DNA from: Nostoc piscinale CENA21 | GTDB lineage: Bacteria; Cyanobacteriota; Cyanobacteriia; Cyanobacteriales; Nostocaceae | Assembly: GCF_001298445.1 (NCBI RefSeq) | Contig: NZ_CP012036.1 | Location: 248,001 to 312,000 of the forward strand | DNA: 64,000 nucleotides | Direction: 5' to 3' | Notes under the pieces: model-generated | Told to the model about the DNA's origin: nothing | What the model saw: only the letters and a program-made list of their open reading frames with translations | Databases searched by the model: none | Shown: positions 26,806-36,230 of the stretch, in pieces | How positions within the stretch are numbered: the first letter of the stretch is position 1 | Layout of the letters: the number at the start of each line of letters is the position of its first letter | Program-made: the position numbers and the translations under genes

Positions 26806-28185
26806 ATGCCAATTGAAACTGTAAACATTACTACCACTGCCTTACCGTCAACATATTATCTCGTTGCTTTTGATGCTAACGGCAATGAACGTCTGGAACC
26901 TACTGGTTTCATCAGCCAAAAATTAGTAGATATACTAGCCACTGAACCCATAACAGACGTATTTTTGATTAGCCACGGATGGATGGGTGACATTCCCGCC
27001 GCCAAAGAACAATACACCAAATGGATAACAGCTATGGGGCAGAACTCTGCTGATATCCAAACAATCAAAAAATTACGCCAGTCACAAAATCAGGAATTTC
27101 GCCCCTTATTAATTGGGTTGCATTGGCCGAGTAAACCTTGGGGAAATGAAGACTTAAACGCTAAACCCACATCCTACGACACATCAGGGTCAGAGTTAAA
27201 TAATTTAATTGACGAATATGCTCAAGATGTAGCTGATACAGAAGCAGCCCGTGATGCACTGAGAACAATTTTTGCAGCTTCCATAGAATATGCTAATCCG
27301 CCAGAAACATTACCGCAGCAAGTGAACCAAGCTTATGAGGTGCTAATCAAGGAAGCCTCTCTCAACGGATATGAAGAAGATGGCGCATCTTTAAACTTAA
27401 ACCCAGCAAATATTTATCAATCTCTGATAGCAGAGGAACCAGAAACCCAAGAAATCAGTTTTGGAATTGGTGATTTTTTCCAAGCTAAAACTAATCCATT
27501 TTTGGATGTTTTAGGTTATCTCTCCTATTGGAAGATGAAAGAACGGGCGCGGGAAATTGGTAGTACTAGTGGTTTTAAGTTATTAACTCAACTGCAAAAA
27601 GCAGCGGCTAAAACAGTCCGATTTCATTTAGTAGGACATAGTTTTGGATGTATTGTAGTTTCTTCGATTGTGGCTGGAAAAGACAAGAGTCAGTTAGTCC
27701 GCCCAGTTGATTCTTTAGTATTGATTCAAGGCGCTTTATCACTTTGGTCTTACTGTCCTGATATTCCCCGCCGCAAAAATTTAGCTGGTTGTTTTTCCTC
27801 CATCCTCAAAGCCCGTAAAGTTACAGGCCCAATTGTCACTACTCGGTCTATTCACGATAGTTCTGTCACTAAACTGTATCCTGCTGCCAGTGTACTGGGT
27901 AGATTCCAAAATCAAGATATTAACTTTGCTGAGACTCAATCAGAATTTCCTGAATATGGCAGTATTGGTACTTTTGGTATTCAAGGGATCAACGAAAGTA
28001 CCAGCCTCAAAATGTACTCCTGTAACAAAGAATATAATTTCCAAGCAGGTAAAGTTTACAACTTAGAAAGCAGCGAGTTTATCCGTAATATCAACAGCAA
28101 GACTGGTAAAGATGAAGATGCTCACAACAGCATTGACAAGAAGGAAGTCGCTCATGCTGTTTGGGCTGCGGCTTTTGGTAGTTAA
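26806..28185 (+). CDS. Alpha/beta-hydrolase-like protein of a CHAT/C25 cassette
   Basis: A 459-residue protein. The nucleophile elbow HLVGHSFG places a serine at residue 279. An early SHGWMGD segment (about residues 55-61) looks like the oxyanion-side loop found in alpha/beta hydrolases. A long helical insertion separates the two parts. A C-terminal histidine (IDKKEVAHAVWAA) may close the triad. There is no signal peptide, so it should act in the cytoplasm, perhaps as a lipase or esterase. It lies 31 bp upstream of the C25-like protease gene, same strand, and probably forms an operon with it. The substrate is unknown. Confidence 0.65.
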   Translation: MPIETVNITTTALPSTYYLVAFDANGNERLEPTGFISQKLVDILATEPITDVFLISHGWMGDIPAAKEQYTKWITAMGQNSADIQTIKKLRQSQNQEFRPLLIGLHWPSKPWGNEDLNAKPTSYDTSGSELNNLIDEYAQDVADTEAARDALRTIFAASIEYANPPETLPQQVNQAYEVLIKEASLNGYEEDGASLNLNPANIYQSLIAEEPETQEISFGIGDFFQAKTNPFLDVLGYLSYWKMKERAREIGSTSGFKLLTQLQKAAAKTVRFHLVGHSFGCIVVSSIVAGKDKSQLVRPVDSLVLIQGALSLWSYCPDIPRRKNLAGCFSSILKARKVTGPIVTTRSIHDSSVTKLYPAASVLGRFQNQDINFAETQSEFPEYGSIGTFGIQGINESTSLKMYSCNKEYNFQAGKVYNLESSEFIRNINSKTGKDEDAHNSIDKKEVAHAVWAAAFGS

Positions 28186-28216
28186 TTAAACAAAAAAATC
28201 ACAGGGTGTATTAAAT

Positions 28217-29896
28217 ATGGTCGTAGAACAACTAACCGAAGAACTACATTTCAACGGGATTGATGGTGCTTCTGGTAGCTATTTATTGCCGCCATTAACA
28301 GCTGAACAGGTAGCGAGAATTGCTCAGGGTGAAGAGTTTGACCCTGAAGAACTCGATGAACTTAAGCAAAAAGATCCGCGCTATCAACAGGGTCATTTTG
28401 CCCCGATGGAAGGGGTAGACCCAAAAAACCTAGCCGAAACAGGCTGGGGCGTAATTTTTGCTTTTAATGCTGACCCAGCAATTAAAGAAGCACTCAAAGA
28501 ATTATTAGAGCATCGTCAAAGACAAGCGACGAAAAAACATGAGCATTATTATAAAGAATACATAGGCCCTAAAGGTTATCGTCCAGGGGAATCAAAAGGT
28601 GGATTTTTATCCCGTCATGGTGTTGGCCCAGGCCCAGCTGACCCAGATAAAATGCCATACTACCTGTTGATTGTGGGTGATCCAGAAACAATTCCCTATC
28701 GTTTTCAATATCAACTTGATGTGCAGTATGCGGTGGGTCGGATTTACTTTGATACGCCAGAAGAATATGCTCAGTATGCGCGGAGTGTGGTGCAAGCCGA
28801 AACCAGCAATTTAGCACTACCCCGCCGTGCCAGCTTTTTTGGAGTACGTAACGCCGCAGACCAAGCCACCCAACTTAGTGCAGAAAACTTGATTCGGCCT
28901 TTAGCTGACTGGATGCTGAATGAGCAGAAAGACAACGAGTGGACAGTTAACAGTATTCTGGCAGAAGAAGCTACTAAAGCTCGTTTAGGCAGATTATTGG
29001 GCGGGGAAGAAACACCAGCATTGTTGTTTACTGCTAGTCATGGTATGGGCTTTCCCAATGGTCATGAAAAGCAACTCCGCCACCAAGGAGCGTTATTATG
29101 TCAAGACTGGCCAGGCCCGTTGACATGGCGTGAAGCAATTCCCGAAGATTTTTACTTTTCGGCTGATGATATTGGTAGTGATGCCAAGTTATTAGGGTTA
29201 ATTGCCTTTCACTTTGCTTGTTACGGTGCGGGGACTCCCAAACTGGATGAATTTGCTCATCAGAAAAACTCGAATGAAAGATTAGCGATCGCACCTAAGT
29301 CTTTCATTGCACCTCTACCCCGACGGTTGCTGAGTCATCCTAATGGTGGGGCTTTGGCGGTTATCGGTCACGTCGAACGAGCTTGGGGTTGTTCTTTTGT
29401 GTGGGAAAAAACTGGTAAACAATTAGCAGTTTTTCAAAGTACCTTGAAGAGATTACTTGACGGACATCCAGTCGGGTCAGCCGTAGAATATTTCAACGAA
29501 CGCTATGCAGAATTATCTTCTGATTTAAGTACAGAATTAGAAGAAATTAAATATGGGGCAATGGCTAATCCCATTACTTTATCAGGAATGTGGACGGCGA
29601 ATAACGATGCTCGCAGTTATGCGATTATTGGCGACCCCGCCGTGAAGTTGGTTGTTGGTAATAGTTCCACAGGCGATCGCCCTGTGATTGAATCGATCAA
29701 ATTACCCACAGCACCCGCAACACCGCAGACATCTGCTGATACACCTGCAATTCAACAAGCCCAAGCAAACTTAACCCAAGCACTAGAACAGTTTGTCAAG
29801 GCTGTTGATCAAACTTCTGGCGATCGCTCCCAAAAACTCCAAGTCACAGTTTCTACTGTGGTGAGTTTACTAGAGACTCTCAAAAAATTAGGTTAA
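28217..29896 (+). CDS. C25/caspase-like cysteine peptidase
   Basis: A 559-residue cytoplasmic protein. Residues about 145-345 resemble the C25 (gingipain-type) caspase fold: YYLLIVGDPETIPYRFQ, YAVGRIYFDTPEEY, then LLFTASHGMGF with H275 and FHFACYGAGTPKLDEF with C335. The His and Cys are spaced as in caspase-like dyads. A later segment, NGGALAVIGHVERAWGCSF, and GDPAVKL also fit C25-type domains. The C-terminal 60 residues are a helical tail. There is no secretion signal, unlike true gingipains, which suggests an intracellular regulatory or death protease. It sits between the hydrolase gene and the giant CHAT-STAND-WD40 gene. Confidence 0.68.
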   Translation: MVVEQLTEELHFNGIDGASGSYLLPPLTAEQVARIAQGEEFDPEELDELKQKDPRYQQGHFAPMEGVDPKNLAETGWGVIFAFNADPAIKEALKELLEHRQRQATKKHEHYYKEYIGPKGYRPGESKGGFLSRHGVGPGPADPDKMPYYLLIVGDPETIPYRFQYQLDVQYAVGRIYFDTPEEYAQYARSVVQAETSNLALPRRASFFGVRNAADQATQLSAENLIRPLADWMLNEQKDNEWTVNSILAEEATKARLGRLLGGEETPALLFTASHGMGFPNGHEKQLRHQGALLCQDWPGPLTWREAIPEDFYFSADDIGSDAKLLGLIAFHFACYGAGTPKLDEFAHQKNSNERLAIAPKSFIAPLPRRLLSHPNGGALAVIGHVERAWGCSFVWEKTGKQLAVFQSTLKRLLDGHPVGSAVEYFNERYAELSSDLSTELEEIKYGAMANPITLSGMWTANNDARSYAIIGDPAVKLVVGNSSTGDRPVIESIKLPTAPATPQTSADTPAIQQAQANLTQALEQFVKAVDQTSGDRSQKLQVTVSTVVSLLETLKKLG

Positions 29897-29969
29897 TTCA
29901 GAAATTAAAACTTAGGGGCTAGAGGCTAGAGGCTAGGGACTTGTTTCCTTTGTCTCTAGCTTTTCCTGA

Positions 29970-30110
29970 TTAACGCCGTGTGCAACTTTCTCTCAAACCT
30001 AACCCCAACCCCTTCCCTCGTAGGGAAGGGGGAGCAAGATTCAAAGCCTCTCTCCGCTTCGGGGAGAGGTTTGGAGAGGGGTTTCAAGAATAAGTTGCAC
30101 ATCGCGTTAA
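29970..30110. mobile_element. MITE-like element with terminal inverted repeats
   Basis: About 141 bp bounded by TTAACGCCGTGTGCAACTT and AAGTTGCACATCGCGTTAA, which pair at 17 of 19 positions. Two inner hairpins (CCCTTCCCTCGTAGGGAAGGG and CTCTCCGCTTCGGGGAGAG) lie between them. There is no coding capacity. It separates the C25-like gene from the CHAT gene, and heptamer repeats (GGCTAGA, TACTCCC) flank both sides. Confidence 0.65.
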
Positions 30111-30155
30111 TTAAACTATCCCTACTCCCCATTCCCTACTCCCTACTCACCACTT

Positions 30156-33100
30156 ATGAATACCTTCGAGATTATCATCCAACGCAAATCAGGAGATAGC
30201 TGGCCGATTGTGGTCGAGTATAGTCGGCCGGGAACACTTTTACCATTGCGTGCGGAAGGTCATCTCCAACTAAAAGAAACAGATTTACAAGAACAAATTA
30301 GTTTATTGGGACAACCACAAAAATACGGCACACTCTTGGGTAAAGCTTTATTCCAAGATGAAATCCGTGATGCTTTTACCGCCGCCATTCGGGAGAGTGA
30401 AGATTGTTTGCGGGTTTTGCTGTTCATCGAGGCTGTCGATAAAGAACTCAGAACTCTACGTTGGGAAAGGTTGTGCGCCCCTTTAGATGAAGGTTGGCAA
30501 ATGTTAGCACTTGATCAGCGAGTGCCTTTTTCTCTATATATTCCCGCCACCACCGACCGACGCTTTCCCCCCATTGGACGCAGAGATTTACGCGCCTTAA
30601 TCTTAGTCGCCAGTCCCTCGGATTCCCAGAAGTATCAATTAGATTTGTTTGATGTGGAAGGTACTGTCAAAAGTGTGCGATCGGCTTTGGGTGATATTCC
30701 CAGTGATGTGTTAGCAACTGTTGATGGGGCAATGGGTTTACCGACTTTAGATGAACTCTGCACCCATTTAACAGATAGAACCAAACAGTATACATTATTA
30801 CACTTTGTCAGCCACGGTAAATTACTCGACAATGGCGAGACGGTGCTTTATTGGTCAAAGGCTGATAATACAGTTGAGCCAGTGACAGCAACGCGATTGT
30901 TAGATAGACTGCGGTTATTACGTGGCGCAAAGGGACTTCCGCATTTTACCTTTCTTTGTACTTGTGAAAGCGCCCATCCAGATGCAGAGGCGGGATTAGG
31001 TGGTTTGGGACAGCGTTTGGTGCGAGATTTGGGAATGCCGGCGGTTGTCGCCATGACAGAAAAAGTTTCGGTTAAAACCGCCCAAGCTTTAGCAGAACAT
31101 TTTTATAAACAACTGCACGAGTCTGGGGAAGTTGACAAGGCGCTACAAGAGGCGGCGGCTTCCTTGGCTGAAAGGTATGATGTGACAGTGCCGGCTTTGT
31201 TTAGTCGTTTGGGTGGTAGACCACTATTTAGTGACCAACTAGATAGAGATTTGACAGCCGCAGAAATTGAGTTTGGTCTGAAACAATTAGAGAAATTATT
31301 GTTAGAGCGATCGCCCATAATATACCCCAAGCTGCACAACCAGTCTCAAAAATTAACCGAGACTTTCGGCACAGATATCACCACTTTAAGTCCCCAAGCG
31401 AAACAAGAACGGGAACAAGCGTTAATCGAAGTCAATAACTTGGCGCTGGAAGTTCTGGACTTGAGTTTTAATGCGGTGGCGCTGAATAAGCAATTACCAG
31501 CCTACGATAGTCGCTGTCCATTTTTGGGTTTGTATCCTTTCCGCCAACAAAACCGCGAGTTCTTTTTTGGACGAGAACAATTAATTACCCAACTACAACA
31601 AAAACTAGCAGAACATAACTTTTTGGCGGTGTTGGGTGCGTCGGGGAGTGGTAAATCATCCGTCGTCTTGGCGGGGTTAATTCCCACTTTGCAAGAAAAA
31701 CAGCCTGATTTAGCCTTAGCATATCTCACCCCCAACACTAACCCCAGCGAACAACTGCAAGCCAGTTTATCGGCGGTGCAGAATCAACCATCAATAATTG
31801 TGGTTGACCAATTTGAAGAACTATTCACCCTGTGTAGTGACGAAACTCAGCGCCAAGAGTTTATTCAAAAATTATTGAGTTTGACTCAGCAACAGCCTGT
31901 AATTGTCACTATGCGGGCAGATTTTTGGGGTGAATGTGCAACTTATCGCCCACTCAAAGAGTTGATGGAGTCTCACCAAAAATTAATCGGGGCGATGGAC
32001 GCGGCGGAATTACGAAAAGCAATGGAATTACAAGCCGCACAAGTAGGGTTAAGGTTTGAAGCTGGGTTGAGCAATACCATTTTAGATGATGTGCAAGGCG
32101 AACCAGGGGCAATGCCCTTATTGCAACACGCCTTGTTAGAGTTATGGAAACGGCGACATGGGCGATGGTTGCGGGTTACAGAATATGAAGCAATTGGGGG
32201 TGTGCAGAAAGCGATCGCCCAAACTGCCGATGAAGTTTACAATAGTTTGTCAGCCGACGAACAAGAACAAGTCAAAAACATCTTTGTGCGGTTAACTCGC
32301 TTAGACGAAAACGCCGTCCAAGGTGAAAGGCGCAGAGATACACGCCGCCGCGTGGGGTTAGAAGAATTAATTCCCGCCGGTGACAAGCAAGCATTAACCA
32401 AAAATCTCCTCAAGCGGTTAGCTGGTGAAGGTGCGCGACTGATAGTAGTTAGTGTTAACTCAGCCACATTTCAAGAAGAAGTCGAAGTCGCCCACGAAGC
32501 CTTAATTCGCCATTGGCCAAGGTTAATTAATTGGTTAGATGAAAATCGCGTGAGTTTGCAACTGCGCGAAACAATTCGTCAAGCAGCCTTTGAATGGGAA
32601 AAACAACAAAAAGACGAAAATTATCTAATTCATCGCGGCGGTAGATTAAAAGAATCCCAAGAACTTTTAAAACAATCGGGCTTTTTAAATCAACTCGAAT
32701 CAGAATATATCTCTACTTGTGCAGCATTTCACTTACGTCAAGAAAAAGAAAAAATCAATCGTCGCCGTCGTGATATTACAGCAATCCTCATCATGAGTGG
32801 CGGTACAATAATAACCTTGAGTATTACAGGGTTATTATTAAAATCATTAGAACTATGGCGCAAAGGAGAATTTAATGAAATCAATGCTAGTAGTTTAAAT
32901 TCTTTGGCAACTTTTAACTCTCATCAGGAGTTACAATCAGTCATCTTAGCAATTAAGGCAGGCAAAAAACGACAGACACAAAATAACATTAAACTGTTAT
33001 TCTCCGAACCATTATCACTAATTCATCCTCCAGAACCATTAAAAGATATCCTAGAAAAAATCAATGTCGGCAAGAGCAAACAAAAACTCGATCAATCACA

Positions 33101-36100
33101 GCCTAGAGTTATAGAAGCTTTGCAAAAAGCAGTATATCAAATTAAAGAACGCAATCGTTTAATTAAACATGAGGCTACTGTTCAAACAATTGCCTTTAGC
33201 CCAAATGGACAGATTATCGCCTCTGGTAGTGCTGATAAAACGATAAGACTTTGGGATTTACACGGTAAAGAGTTAAAAGTTCTCATAGAACATCAAGCTA
33301 GTATTACAAGTCTTGCATTTAGCCCCGATAGTAAAACTCTTGCATCGGCTAGTGACGATGGCGAGGTGAAAATCTGGAATCTGAAAAATATTGATGATAA
33401 AAATAAGAATTTAATTTCAAATCAAACTTTACCACCAGAATATATTGTGACAAAAATTATCTTTACTCCTGATGGTAATAAATTAATTATTGCTGGGTTA
33501 TTTGATGTCAAAATCAAGGATTTAAAAAAGACTGATGACGAAGGAACACCTCTAATAGAAGATGCAAGAGATGAAGTTATTACAAGTTTATCTTTACGCT
33601 CAGATGGTAAGATATTAGCGATCGCCAAGGCAAAGAATGAAAATTTTAGTTTCGATGGTAGTCCTCTGAAAGATAGTACTATTGAACTTTGGAGTTTAGA
33701 CAATGAACCCAAAAAATTTACTCAATTTGTTGCAGCCCAGAAAAATACAATTGCAAGTATAGTTTTTAGTCCTGATAATAAAACTTTAGCTACTGCCAGT
33801 ATTGATAATGTAGTGAAAATTTGGGATTTAAAGCAGTTAAATAAGAAGCAACCAAAAACCTTCAAGCTACCAACTGATAATCAGGATAAAAGTGAAGATA
33901 TTAATATATCTCTAGACTTATTAGCCTTCAATCCAGATGGACAAACTCTGGCTTATGGTAATAACAAAACTGTTAAACTATGGAATGTAAGTACTCAAAA
34001 ATTACAAACTAGTTTAAATGGTCATCAAGCTGATATCTCTAGTGTTGCTTTTAGCCCTAATGGTGGAATATTAGCCTCAGCAGGCGGAGACAATACTATT
34101 ATTCTGTGGAATTTAGATGGCAAACTCTTAAATACTCTTACAGGACATGAAGCAGCCATTAATCGTCTGACTCTCAGTCCTAATGGTCAAATTTTAGCTT
34201 CTGCCAGTGATGATAATACAGTCAAACTCTGGGACTTAAATGGCAAACTTTTACATACACTAACAGGCCACAAATATGGAGTCACAAATATTGCTTTTAG
34301 TCCTGATAATCAAACTTTAGCTTCTACCAGTAATGATAATACAATCATTCTCTGGAACTTAGATGGTACATTATTACATAAACTGACAAAAAATAACTAT
34401 TCACTGACGAAAATTGTCTATAGTCCTGGTGGTTTTATCTTAGCTTCTGCTGGTAGTGATAATACTATTAATCTTTGGGGTGTAGATGGTAATTTACAGC
34501 ACATCCTCAAAGGTCATAAATATGCAATTACTAGTATTGTCTTCAGTCACAAAAATAAAATTATCGCTACAGCCAGCAAAGACAAAACCATTAAACTCTG
34601 GAATTTTCAAGGCGAATTGCTACAAACTATTAAAGGTCATCAAGCAGCCGTTACAAACATTGCTTTTAGCCACAATGATAAAATTTTGGCTTCTGGTAGC
34701 GAAGATGGCACGCTGAAACTTTGGAATGTACAGAATAAATTATCACCATCACTGATTAAAGCTCAATATAATTTGGCTACTGTTACAAGTGTAGTCTTTA
34801 GCCCTGATGACAGTAGGATTATCTTTGGAAGTGCGAATGGTACTATTAAAATTTGGGATGTACAAGGTAAAAATATACTTACTTTAACAGCGCATCAAGC
34901 ATCTGTAACAAGTATTGTTATAGATGGCAAAACTAACACTTTTGCCTCTACTAGCGAAGACAACACAGTTAAATATTGGAGCTTAGATAAAGGATCATTA
35001 CTGCAAACTTTTCGGGGACATCAAGCCGCAGTGACTAGTGCTATTTTTCATCCTTATAAAAGAATACTGATTAGTGCTAGTAAAGATAAAACTATTAAAG
35101 TTTGGAAGCTGAACAAAATTGGACAAATTATCAATCATTCAGACACAGTTACAAGTGTGATTTTTAGTCAGGACGGTAAAACTTTAGTTTCTGGTGGTTA
35201 TGATCGATTCATTAAATTTAGGACATTAGATGGTACGGAAGAAAAGCCGCAAGAATTCCATTTTGAAAATGATATTGCCAAAATAATCTTGTCTCCTGAT
35301 GGGAAAAATTTAATTGCGGCTACTAAGGGAAAAGATATAATTTTCTGGAATTTACAGGGTGAAAAACCACAAGAAATAGAATTAAAGTCAGGTGATAATA
35401 ATACGGTTACAGTGACTAGCATTACTCTCAGCCCTGACGGTAAAACAGTTGCCTCTGGTAATAGCGATAAAACTATCCGACTTTGGGATGTAAATGGTAA
35501 GGTTAAGCCTCCTCTTAAGGGACATCAAGGTGAAGTTACACAAGTAGCTTTTAATCTTGATGGTCATATCTTGGCTTCTGGTAGTAAGGATAAAACTATC
35601 AAACTTTGGGATTTAAATGGTAATTTTAAGCGCACCCTTAAAGGACATACAAATGAAGTTACACAAGTTGTATTTAGTCCCAAGGAAAATATTCTAGCTT
35701 CTGGTAGTAAGGATAAAACTATCAAACTCTGGGATTTAAATGGTAAGCTGTTGAAAACGTTTTCAGATAAAGGTGAAATTACACAACTAGCCTTTAGCCC
35801 TGATGGTAAAATCATCGCTTCTATTAGTAAAGATAAAAATATCAAACTCTGGGATTTAAATGGCAATCTCTTACATACCCTAAAAGGACATGAATCTCAG
35901 GTAACAAGTATAGTTTTCAGTCCTGATGGTAAAAATTTAGCTTCTAGTAGTAAGGATAAAACTGTCAAACTTTGGGATTTAGATGGTCGCCTTTTAAATA
36001 CATATTTTGGACATGAGTCTACCGTCACAACAGTAGCCTTTAGTCCCGATGGCAAAACTCTGGCTTCTGGTAGTTGGGATAATACTGTGCGATTGTGGAA

Positions 36101-36230
36101 CGTTGAAGAAACTGACTTAAATAGGTTGCTGGCTAGTGCTTGTGAATGGGTGAAAGATTACTTGGCTAATAGCGATGATGTAGAAGGAAACGACAAAAAA
36201 ATTTGTGATGACATTTCCTTGTCTCAATAA
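30156..36230 (+). CDS. Giant CHAT - STAND NTPase - WD40 protein
   Basis: 2024 residues. Domain order: a short N-terminal region; a CHAT caspase-fold protease (about 130-360) with H220 in HFVSHG and C270 in CTCESAHP; and an nSTAND1-type NTPase with P-loop GASGSGKS at 494-501. Walker B-like IIVVDQFEELF follows, then a winged-helix-like part, a single hydrophobic segment (about 873-893, after a RRRR stretch), and about 23 WD40 repeats from about 1000 to 1995. The architecture is that of a sensor propeller array gating a protease. It is probably membrane-anchored or -associated. It belongs with the hydrolase and C25-like genes upstream, although a repeat-rich 259-bp spacer intervenes. Its stop overlaps the convergent metalloprotease stop by 7 bp. 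Confidence 0.88.
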   Translation: MNTFEIIIQRKSGDSWPIVVEYSRPGTLLPLRAEGHLQLKETDLQEQISLLGQPQKYGTLLGKALFQDEIRDAFTAAIRESEDCLRVLLFIEAVDKELRTLRWERLCAPLDEGWQMLALDQRVPFSLYIPATTDRRFPPIGRRDLRALILVASPSDSQKYQLDLFDVEGTVKSVRSALGDIPSDVLATVDGAMGLPTLDELCTHLTDRTKQYTLLHFVSHGKLLDNGETVLYWSKADNTVEPVTATRLLDRLRLLRGAKGLPHFTFLCTCESAHPDAEAGLGGLGQRLVRDLGMPAVVAMTEKVSVKTAQALAEHFYKQLHESGEVDKALQEAAASLAERYDVTVPALFSRLGGRPLFSDQLDRDLTAAEIEFGLKQLEKLLLERSPIIYPKLHNQSQKLTETFGTDITTLSPQAKQEREQALIEVNNLALEVLDLSFNAVALNKQLPAYDSRCPFLGLYPFRQQNREFFFGREQLITQLQQKLAEHNFLAVLGASGSGKSSVVLAGLIPTLQEKQPDLALAYLTPNTNPSEQLQASLSAVQNQPSIIVVDQFEELFTLCSDETQRQEFIQKLLSLTQQQPVIVTMRADFWGECATYRPLKELMESHQKLIGAMDAAELRKAMELQAAQVGLRFEAGLSNTILDDVQGEPGAMPLLQHALLELWKRRHGRWLRVTEYEAIGGVQKAIAQTADEVYNSLSADEQEQVKNIFVRLTRLDENAVQGERRRDTRRRVGLEELIPAGDKQALTKNLLKRLAGEGARLIVVSVNSATFQEEVEVAHEALIRHWPRLINWLDENRVSLQLRETIRQAAFEWEKQQKDENYLIHRGGRLKESQELLKQSGFLNQLESEYISTCAAFHLRQEKEKINRRRRDITAILIMSGGTIITLSITGLLLKSLELWRKGEFNEINASSLNSLATFNSHQELQSVILAIKAGKKRQTQNNIKLLFSEPLSLIHPPEPLKDILEKINVGKSKQKLDQSQPRVIEALQKAVYQIKERNRLIKHEATVQTIAFSPNGQIIASGSADKTIRLWDLHGKELKVLIEHQASITSLAFSPDSKTLASASDDGEVKIWNLKNIDDKNKNLISNQTLPPEYIVTKIIFTPDGNKLIIAGLFDVKIKDLKKTDDEGTPLIEDARDEVITSLSLRSDGKILAIAKAKNENFSFDGSPLKDSTIELWSLDNEPKKFTQFVAAQKNTIASIVFSPDNKTLATASIDNVVKIWDLKQLNKKQPKTFKLPTDNQDKSEDINISLDLLAFNPDGQTLAYGNNKTVKLWNVSTQKLQTSLNGHQADISSVAFSPNGGILASAGGDNTIILWNLDGKLLNTLTGHEAAINRLTLSPNGQILASASDDNTVKLWDLNGKLLHTLTGHKYGVTNIAFSPDNQTLASTSNDNTIILWNLDGTLLHKLTKNNYSLTKIVYSPGGFILASAGSDNTINLWGVDGNLQHILKGHKYAITSIVFSHKNKIIATASKDKTIKLWNFQGELLQTIKGHQAAVTNIAFSHNDKILASGSEDGTLKLWNVQNKLSPSLIKAQYNLATVTSVVFSPDDSRIIFGSANGTIKIWDVQGKNILTLTAHQASVTSIVIDGKTNTFASTSEDNTVKYWSLDKGSLLQTFRGHQAAVTSAIFHPYKRILISASKDKTIKVWKLNKIGQIINHSDTVTSVIFSQDGKTLVSGGYDRFIKFRTLDGTEEKPQEFHFENDIAKIILSPDGKNLIAATKGKDIIFWNLQGEKPQEIELKSGDNNTVTVTSITLSPDGKTVASGNSDKTIRLWDVNGKVKPPLKGHQGEVTQVAFNLDGHILASGSKDKTIKLWDLNGNFKRTLKGHTNEVTQVVFSPKENILASGSKDKTIKLWDLNGKLLKTFSDKGEITQLAFSPDGKIIASISKDKNIKLWDLNGNLLHTLKGHESQVTSIVFSPDGKNLASSSKDKTVKLWDLDGRLLNTYFGHESTVTTVAFSPDGKTLASGSWDNTVRLWNVEETDLNRLLASACEWVKDYLANSDDVEGNDKKICDDISLSQ

